From Grimontia kaedaensis (lineage in GTDB: Bacteria; Pseudomonadota; Gammaproteobacteria; Enterobacterales; Vibrionaceae): a stretch of DNA of 64,000 nt. The notes below the pieces were generated by a model. That model was not told the DNA's origin. It searched no databases and saw nothing but the letters and a program-made list of their open reading frames with translations. Location: positions 1,674,001-1,738,000 of the forward strand of contig NZ_CP082276.1 of the NCBI RefSeq assembly GCF_023746615.1. Reading direction: 5' to 3'. Within the stretch, counting starts at the first letter, position 1; every line of letters starts with the position of its first letter. The position numbers were made by a program, and so were the translations under genes. Shown piece by piece: positions 59,042-64,000 of this stretch.

Positions 59042-60846
59042 TGCGGGTTATCTCCATCGTAAAGACGTTGAAGGGTGATGGTGAACTCAGCGCCACCCGT
59101 TGGATGGTCACTGATTTGAAGGCTGCCGCCAAATTCTTCAACTATACGTCGGCAAATCGTCAGCCCCAGTCCGAGCCCCTCTTTTTTGGTGGTGTAGAAG
59201 GGTGAGAAGATATGCTTCTTGGTGTCGTTATCAACGCCTGGTCCATTATCCCAAACGTGGATAGATACGCGTTCTAGAAACGTTTCCACTTTAATACCTA
59301 TTTCTGGCGACGGTGTATTGGTCACTGCCTGCGAAGCATTGTTCAGAAGGTTCAAGATCACCTGCTCAAGTTGCACGGTATCAGCGTTAACCATCAAGCC
59401 TTTCTCTGGCATGTAGCATGCGATTTGTATGCCTTTCTTGATAAAACTTGCAGCAGAGAGTTTTAGTGATGCTGTGATGGCATCATCTAATGAGGTACGT
59501 GCTTTACCTTCAAAGTTTTGTTTCCGGGCGAAGATCTTAAGGCGAGCAACGATGTCCGCCACCATTCCGATCAGCGAATTCAGTTGTTTCAGGTTACCTT
59601 TGACCGAGTCATAGCGTTCCTTTTCCAACAGCTTAATGCTGTTTTCGGTAAAAGTACGCATGGCAGCCAGTGGCTGGTTGATCTCATGGTTAATGCTGGC
59701 AGAGAGCTCGCCGAGCATGGCGAGCTTAGCTGCTTGTATCAACTCATTTTCCGTCTGCCTTAGCGCTTTTTCTGTGTCCTCGTATTGCTGGATACTCCGA
59801 CGTAACTTGGTGTTCGTTTCCTCAAGCGTTGCCGTGCGCGACGCAACCTTCTGCTCCAGCTTGTCATTTAGCCTTGTAAGTTTGCGTTGGGTTTTGACGG
59901 TCTGTAACCAGGCGGTCAGTACTAAGACCAACAGCGCGTAGAACGTAGCGAAAATCAGGACAGATTGCGTCACGATAGGCCATGTGGTGCTGGTGGGAAT
60001 AAAGCCATATATCCGCCAGCCTTCCTTGCCGAGATCAGTATTAAAAACAAGCATGCGCTCGCGATCTTTATTGGTTAGACCAAGATAGAGAACTTGTTGT
60101 GCCTCAATTTTTTCAAGAGCATCTAGTCGGGTTAACTGACTTAATGCTGAGTCGCCATAGCGTCTGGAAGCTCGGATCTCCTCTTTTTGCGCGTCAGTGA
60201 GGATAGAGAGAGATTGGTACAGCCATTCGTCGCGTGAGCTGTAGAATACGACGCCAGCGGGATCGGCAATGAGGTAATCAAACTTTTGTTTATCCCAGAT
60301 ACTGTCGATAATGGAAAGGTCTACCTTCAGGGTAAGCACACCAATGATTGCGTCACCATCCCAAACAGGGTAAGAAAAATAATACCCCCGCTTCGCAGAC
60401 ACTGCGCCCAGCGCATAATATTGTCCTTTTTGACCTTCAATCGCCTGTTGGAAGTACGGACGGTAGTTATAATTGTGTCCGACGAAGCTTTGAGGCTCGG
60501 CAGCATTACTGGCTGCCAGCGCGAGACCATTTCTGTCCATCAGGTAGATCACATCACTGGCTAGCCGTGCATTCCAGTTACTCAACAAAAGATTGGTCTC
60601 TTTGAGTAATCTTTTACTCTTAGGCACACGTAGAAGACGTTTCAATCTCGGGTCGGCTGAGAGCACAACTGGAATTTCGCTGTAACGGGCGAGCTCGGCG
60701 GAAAGCTTGTCTTGTAATTGAGTGACGTCGTAATCAATGTCGTCATTGAAGCGTTTTTCGACCGAAGAATAGGTGAAGAAGCCAACCATCACGGTTAGTA
60801 ACACACCGATAGCAATGATCGAAGAGATGAGTAGACGTCGGCGCAT
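59038..60846 (-). CDS. DctB-type sensor histidine kinase
   Basis: A 602-residue kinase. TM1 is at ~5-25, a periplasmic dCache-like double PAS domain at ~30-290 (NYNYRPYFQQAIEGQKGQYYALGAVSAKRGYYFSYPVWDG is the C4-dicarboxylate-type ligand segment), and TM2 at ~300-320. A coiled coil (~325-375) precedes the HisKA box SASINHEINQPLAAMR, and the ATPase has NLLNNASQA (N), DNGPGVD (G1) and GLGLGLTICRRIVEEFGG (G2). It likely senses a small carboxylate and phosphorylates the regulator encoded next. The TRAP system at 1260-4122 may or may not be its target. Confidence 0.9.
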   Translation of the reverse strand: MRRRLLISSIIAIGVLLTVMVGFFTYSSVEKRFNDDIDYDVTQLQDKLSAELARYSEIPVVLSADPRLKRLLRVPKSKRLLKETNLLLSNWNARLASDVIYLMDRNGLALAASNAAEPQSFVGHNYNYRPYFQQAIEGQKGQYYALGAVSAKRGYYFSYPVWDGDAIIGVLTLKVDLSIIDSIWDKQKFDYLIADPAGVVFYSSRDEWLYQSLSILTDAQKEEIRASRRYGDSALSQLTRLDALEKIEAQQVLYLGLTNKDRERMLVFNTDLGKEGWRIYGFIPTSTTWPIVTQSVLIFATFYALLVLVLTAWLQTVKTQRKLTRLNDKLEQKVASRTATLEETNTKLRRSIQQYEDTEKALRQTENELIQAAKLAMLGELSASINHEINQPLAAMRTFTENSIKLLEKERYDSVKGNLKQLNSLIGMVADIVARLKIFARKQNFEGKARTSLDDAITASLKLSAASFIKKGIQIACYMPEKGLMVNADTVQLEQVILNLLNNASQAVTNTPSPEIGIKVETFLERVSIHVWDNGPGVDNDTKKHIFSPFYTTKKEGLGLGLTICRRIVEEFGGSLQISDHPTGGAEFTITLQRLYDGDNPQ

Positions 60847-60989
60847 AGCTTCCCTGCTAAGTGGTTGGGTGCCATCAGGCTTTGCTGATTGATATGATAA
60901 GCAGTAACCGCTGGCTTAGTGCCTAAATTCGCTTGAGAAAAGACTCACGCCCCATCACAATGGCGTAAAAACGCATTCGGAGCACCACA

Positions 60990-61628
60990 ATGGATTTGTA
61001 TGATATTCGCAGAGAATATAACCAAGGCGGTTTGAGACGCAAAGACCTGCCTGAAAACCCGGTTCAATTCTTTGAGCACTGGCTCAAACAAGCCATTGAG
61101 GCCAAGCTGCCAGACCCAACAGCGATGACTGTTGCTACTGTTGACGAAAATGGTCAGCCCTTTCAACGCATTGTATTGTTGAAGCATGTTGATAACGACG
61201 GGTTTGTGTTTTACACCAATCTTGGTAGCCGTAAAGCAAAGCAATTAGCAGATAACTCACGTATCAGCCTCCATTTCCCATGGCATCCACTCGAGCGTCA
61301 GGTACACATCACGGGTACTGCAGAAAAACTCAGTAAGCTTGAAGTGATGAAGTATTTTCTGTCCCGCCCGAAAGAGAGCCAATTGGCCGCTTGGGCAAGT
61401 CGTCAGAGCGAGCGCATTACTGCCCGTTCAGCGCTGGAAAGCAAATATATGGAGTTAAAGCAGCAGTTCGACAAAGGTGAAGTACCCGTTCCTAAGTTCT
61501 GGGGTGGATTCCGTGTGAAGCCCGAGTCTTTTGAGTTCTGGCAGGGTGGCGAGCATCGACTGCATGACCGATTTGTGTTCCAGAGCGAACACGATGGTAA
61601 GTGGGACATTGAACGCTTGGCGCCTTAA
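60990..61628 (+). CDS. pdxH: pyridoxamine 5'-phosphate oxidase PdxH
   Basis: A 212-residue FMN enzyme that oxidises PNP or PMP to pyridoxal phosphate, the last step of vitamin B6 synthesis. Recognisable blocks: DIRREYNQGGLRRKDLPENP at the N-terminus, MTVATVDENGQPFQRIVLLKHVD, FYTNLGSRKAKQL (FMN phosphate contacts), RQVHITGTAEKL, and the C-terminal signature FWGGFRVKPESFEFWQGGEHRLHDRF (PLP site). The length matches E. coli PdxH (218). It is a single gene, divergent from dctB and ended by a terminator. Confidence 0.95.
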   Translation: MDLYDIRREYNQGGLRRKDLPENPVQFFEHWLKQAIEAKLPDPTAMTVATVDENGQPFQRIVLLKHVDNDGFVFYTNLGSRKAKQLADNSRISLHFPWHPLERQVHITGTAEKLSKLEVMKYFLSRPKESQLAAWASRQSERITARSALESKYMELKQQFDKGEVPVPKFWGGFRVKPESFEFWQGGEHRLHDRFVFQSEHDGKWDIERLAP

Positions 61629-61664
61629 ATACAGCACCTAGAAAACATTGTTTTTGTAAAACAC

Positions 61665-61692
61665 AAAGCAGCGCACTTAGCGCTGCTTTTTC
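61665..61692. terminator. Rho-independent terminator after pdxH
   Basis: AAGCAGCGC (61666-61674) and GCGCTGCTT (61680-61688) form a 9-bp stem with loop ACTTA, then a T-run on the plus strand. It stands between convergent pdxH and the luxR-type gene and may serve both. Confidence 0.85.
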
Positions 61693-61701
61693 GTCTTAGT
61701 A

Positions 61702-62418
61702 TTATGATGATTCAGACAAGACCAAAGTGAGTTGTTGCTTGAGTAATGAATCTGGGATCTTGCAGCCGACGCCATTTTCCAGCGCTTTATCGACCAGCTC
61801 TGTCTTGCTTGCGGCACCAAGTTTCACCCGAAGGTTAGCAAAGTGGTTTTCTATGGTTTTCACCGATACACCGAGTGATTGAGCGATAAATTGCGGCTTC
61901 TTGCCAAATTGATGAAAGAACAGCACTTCTGATTCGCGGGTTGACAGCGGCATGCTGCTTTTCATGCTTTCAGTTGTCAGCGACCCAACAGGCTCTGCAC
62001 CTGCAGCCTTACAAATCCACTGACCTACTTCCAACATAGGATTATCATTCAACGCCTGACCGTGAAAAATAGTCCCTAAAATATCACCGTTGTCCCCGTA
62101 CCAAGGCACTTTAGTGAACACATGGGCTTGCCATTGGCCACCAGGGTAGGGGTGAATGTTGAGAACACGCATGTATCGTCCGCTTTCTATCACCTGCAAA
62201 TCCTGTTCGCGAAACGCCTTTGCATGCTCAGCGATAGCACCGGGAAGCTGGTCATCACTTTTTCCTATCAGTTCATCTGGTGTGCGTGCACCGATAAGCC
62301 GGACGTAAGCGTGGTTTACATGGACGAATCTGGATTGGGTATCTTTACAGCCCCAGCAGCCAGGGAGTTGTTCAAAAAGAGATATCAGCATAGAAGATGG
62401 CAGGCATATATTATTCAT
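61702..62418 (-). CDS. PAS-LuxR family transcriptional regulator
   Basis: A 238-residue regulator. Residues ~12-125 form a PAS domain (LFEQLPGCWGCKDTQSRFVHVNHAYVRLIGARTPDELIGKSDDQLP). The C-terminal LuxR-type helix-turn-helix is at ~155-215: LSTRESEVLFFHQFGKKPQFIAQSLGVSVKTIENHFANLRVKLG. No acyl-homoserine-lactone domain is present. The gene stands alone; two palindromes just upstream suggest autoregulation. The PAS ligand is unknown. Confidence 0.88.
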   Translation of the reverse strand: MNNICLPSSMLISLFEQLPGCWGCKDTQSRFVHVNHAYVRLIGARTPDELIGKSDDQLPGAIAEHAKAFREQDLQVIESGRYMRVLNIHPYPGGQWQAHVFTKVPWYGDNGDILGTIFHGQALNDNPMLEVGQWICKAAGAEPVGSLTTESMKSSMPLSTRESEVLFFHQFGKKPQFIAQSLGVSVKTIENHFANLRVKLGAASKTELVDKALENGVGCKIPDSLLKQQLTLVLSESS

Positions 62419-62441
62419 AGTTGCTGGAAGATACGTTTAAA

Positions 62442-62496
62442 TTACAACGTATTGTAAGTAATTCCATATGACATTAAAAGTATATTAATCATATGG
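62442..62496. promoter_or_regulatory. palindromes upstream of PAS-LuxR gene
   Basis: TTACAACGTATTGTAA (62442-62457) is a palindrome with 6-bp arms, 24 bp upstream of the ATG. CCATATGA (62464-62471) and TCATATGG (62489-62496) are 8-bp arms spaced by 17 bp. Both could be operators for the LuxR-type dimer. The AT-rich DNA between them may carry the promoter. Confidence 0.45.
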
Positions 62497-62534
62497 TTAT
62501 TTTTTCTTGCTACAGGAGTTTCCGAAGATTCGGA

Positions 62535-62561
62535 TAAAAAAACCGGCTCGTAGGAGCCGGT
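62535..62561 (-). terminator. Rho-independent terminator without an assigned gene
   Basis: ACCGGCTC (62542-62549) and GAGCCGGT (62554-62561) form an 8-bp stem with loop GTAG; T7 or more follows on the minus strand. No minus-strand coding gene lies within 300 nt upstream, and the downstream luxR-type gene begins 120 nt later. Confidence 0.75.
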
Positions 62562-62684
62562 AAAGACAAGATCTCACTCGTTAGAGTAATTTCCTGTACG
62601 ACGTGTAGAAGAGGCCATCTGGTTCTGTGTTCGAGGGTAATCACACAGTACCTGATGGGTCACCGAGGTAAATTTCAGTGATAA
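62562..62684 (-). ncRNA. candidate small RNA between two minus-strand terminators
   Basis: About 120 nt with no reading frame lie between a strong hairpin with T-run at 62681-62714 and the terminator at 62535-62561, both on the minus strand. Either a short transcript starts inside, or a longer one starts near 62730 (an extended -10-like TGCGTATAGT is on the minus strand at 62727-62736) and passes the first hairpin. I do not recognise a known sRNA family. The boundaries are guesses. Confidence 0.3.
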
Positions 62685-62714
62685 AACAGGCGCATACTGC
62701 AATATGCGCCTGTT
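62681..62714 (-). terminator. strong hairpin with T-run, minus strand
   Basis: AACAGGCGCATA (62685-62696) and TATGCGCCTGTT (62703-62714) form a perfect 12-bp stem with a 6-nt loop; TTTTAT follows on the minus strand. It is the second terminator-like structure in this gene-free region. Confidence 0.6.
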
Positions 62715-62875
62715 CAAGTGTCACTATACGCAGGGGCTAGAAATTCGGACAGGGGGGGATTGCACTATTTGACATATTAACTGACAAAGTTATTTGTTAT
62801 TAGCGATGTCGATCGCGTTTTTTCTGGGTCACAATGCGTTGATGTGATGGCACTGAATAGGTTATCTGAGGCACA
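62715..62875. other. gene-free stretch
   Basis: No reading frame or tRNA-like fold was found. It includes a run of seven G (62751-62757) and AT-rich DNA. It may hold the promoter of the candidate small RNA. Confidence 0.4.
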
Positions 62876-62899
62876 AAAAAGCCCGCAATAGCGGGCTTT
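62872..62899 (-). terminator. Rho-independent terminator after SUMF1-domain gene
   Basis: AAAGCCCGC (62878-62886) and GCGGGCTTT (62891-62899) form a 9-bp stem with loop AATA, followed by T-run and GTG on the minus strand. It is 24 nt past the gene's stop. Confidence 0.88.
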
Positions 62900-62923
62900 A
62901 GGGACATGTTGTTATGCTTGGCG

Positions 62924-64000
62924 CTAGATGTTTCTGACAACTCGAAAGCCCAGGTAGTTAGCACTAATATCAGATTTCAGCTCAAGGCGTTCGGCTACAC
63001 GAGCACTGCTTGGAGAGAAACTCCATGCGCCGCCACGGGCTACAGGTGTCTGACTTTCTGCCCATTCCCAAACATTACCTGCTGTGTCGTAGACGCCAAA
63101 AGGGTTGGCTGGGAAGCTGGCGACAGGAGAAGTACTTCTGTTGGACCAGACTGTACCGCTCCAACCTGTGTTCGCGTTGCCCACGCCAATATCGTTACCC
63201 CACCAGAAGTCAGAGTCGCTACCTGCGCGTGCTGCAACTTCCCACTGAACTTCAGTTGGAAGTGCGTAGCTAAACCCAGTTTGCGTGCTTAGCCATTTGG
63301 AATACGCATGGGCATCGTCTTTAGTGATACAAACAACCGGGGCGTTTTCAGACTGGTCGAAACCAGGTTTGCGCCAGTTGTGATTTAGCAATTGCTTTGG
63401 CTCACCGTTGATCAGGGAGTTACAGCCCTGACCTTCTTCTGCATCCGTCACATAGCCTGTTGCAGCGACAAACTCTCCAAACTGCTTCACAGTGACTGGC
63501 GTCGCTGCAATAGAGAAGGGTTGGTCGACAACCACCGGTTTTTTGGCTTCAAAGCCAACGCGGTATTGGCCTGCACCAATCACCACCATTTTGGGTGCCT
63601 GACGATTATTCGAGAGTTTGTCAGCGAAACGCTTTCCCGGCTGCGGACGGTTCTCCTGTTCGCGAAGATTAGCCCAAACCGTAGAATCCTTGTTCATGTA
63701 CATCTGACGGCTGTACGGTTCGAAACCTGGCTTCTCAACCGTCAACTGATGTTGGCCTGCTGGCAGCATTATTTCTACCGGGGTTGAGCCGTAAGTCACG
63801 CCGTTAATCGTCACATTGTCTTCATAACGGTTTGAACGGATTTTAACGTTAACCCAGCGTTTAGCTTGTTGCTTCGGTGCCGCTTTCGCTGAGGTAAAAG
63901 AGTTCTCAACACAGTAGCGTTCAGCGAAGTCCAGCAATTTACACGCTGCGTTTTCATCAGGCTGGCTGCGCATTTCTGCTTGCATACGGGTGATGTAGCG
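62924..64000 (-). CDS. PEGA/SUMF1 (FGE-sulfatase-domain) protein, 5' end outside window
   Basis: The frame stays open to base 64000 (codons for RYITR precede the first Met at 63985 and no RBS is visible), so the gene starts beyond the window. Visible order: a helical segment with ACKLLDFAERYC, a PEGA domain (VTINGVTYGSTPVEIMLPAGQHQLTV), a linker, and a C-terminal formylglycine-generating-enzyme fold: MVVIGAGQYRVGF, NAPVVCITKDDAHAYSKWLS, YALPTEVQWEVAARAG, GVYDTAGNVWEW, VARGGAWSFSPSSARVAERLE and YLGFRVVRN. The active-site Cys pair of true FGE is absent from the C-terminal region, so it is probably a non-catalytic, ligand- or partner-binding member. Confidence 0.85.
   Translation of the reverse strand, partial: RYITRMQAEMRSQPDENAACKLLDFAERYCVENSFTSAKAAPKQQAKRWVNVKIRSNRYEDNVTINGVTYGSTPVEIMLPAGQHQLTVEKPGFEPYSRQMYMNKDSTVWANLREQENRPQPGKRFADKLSNNRQAPKMVVIGAGQYRVGFEAKKPVVVDQPFSIAATPVTVKQFGEFVAATGYVTDAEEGQGCNSLINGEPKQLLNHNWRKPGFDQSENAPVVCITKDDAHAYSKWLSTQTGFSYALPTEVQWEVAARAGSDSDFWWGNDIGVGNANTGWSGTVWSNRSTSPVASFPANPFGVYDTAGNVWEWAESQTPVARGGAWSFSPSSARVAERLELKSDISANYLGFRVVRNI

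Noticed and set aside
57734..60846. Assigning DctB/DctD control to the TRAP operon at 1260-4122
   Set aside because: The two loci are over 50 kb apart, and the regulator is degenerate. Family names alone do not justify the link.

Overview
The window is the replication-origin neighbourhood of a Vibrionaceae second chromosome. The proof is the block rctB (minus, 38172-40154), a roughly 1.3 kb non-coding origin (ori2) full of TGATCA motifs, then parA2 and parB2 (plus, 41480-43675). RctB and the ParA2/ParB2 pair are hallmark proteins of chromosome 2 in this family. Six copies of the chromosome-2 centromere motif TTTACANTGTAAA (parS2) lie at 7993, 19330, 27880, 41289, 46616 and 49167. Gene content (TorECA, PdxH, TmcA, Lap-type biofilm control, many chemoreceptors) and moderate base composition suggest a marine, motile gammaproteobacterium; Grimontia/Enterovibrio-like is a guess, not shown.

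Layout. 1-4122: end of an alpha/beta hydrolase gene, an RraA/HMG-aldolase-like gene and a DctPQM TRAP transporter, all plus strand and probably one catabolic unit. 4386-11010: LTA-synthase-like membrane sulfatase-fold protein, SDR/LysR divergent pair, lipoprotein, EamA transporter/LysR divergent pair. 11201-17371: an unknown exported protein coupled to a poly-HAMP/PAS chemoreceptor, facing a cytoplasmic four-PAS chemoreceptor. 17558-21580: small metabolic genes (2OG oxygenase, hydrolase, GNAT, globin, SRAP protein) with two families of MITE-like repeats. 21860-25750: torECA for TMAO respiration. 26016-27719: another four-PAS receptor with a very short signalling domain. 27970-37758: alpha-glucoside utilisation (ABC transporter, alpha-glucosidase, and a diverged GH13 paralogue lacking the acid/base Glu), interrupted by a CDGSH-glutamate-synthase fusion.

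38172-43675: replication and partition module. ori2 has six 12-mer iterons at an exact 23-bp period, a perfect DnaA box, an AT-rich unwinding region with a ladder of GAT(C) triplets, two 39-mers, and a 29-mer in front of rctB. 43788-49138: tmcA, a PHP phosphatase, a PilZ protein and a FapA-domain protein.

49243-57373: one minus-strand operon for a Lap-type surface-adhesin system (HlyD-type LapC, TolC-type LapE, OmpA lipoprotein, LapG protease, LapD receptor, LapB ABC exporter). No giant adhesin gene is in the window. Upstream on the same strand is a DctB-type sensor kinase and a DctD-type regulator whose AAA+ ATPase domain has lost nearly every catalytic motif. 60990-64000: pdxH, a PAS-LuxR regulator, a hairpin-rich intergenic region with a possible small RNA, and a 5'-truncated PEGA/SUMF1 protein.

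No rRNA, tRNA, CRISPR array, intact insertion sequence or prophage was seen.
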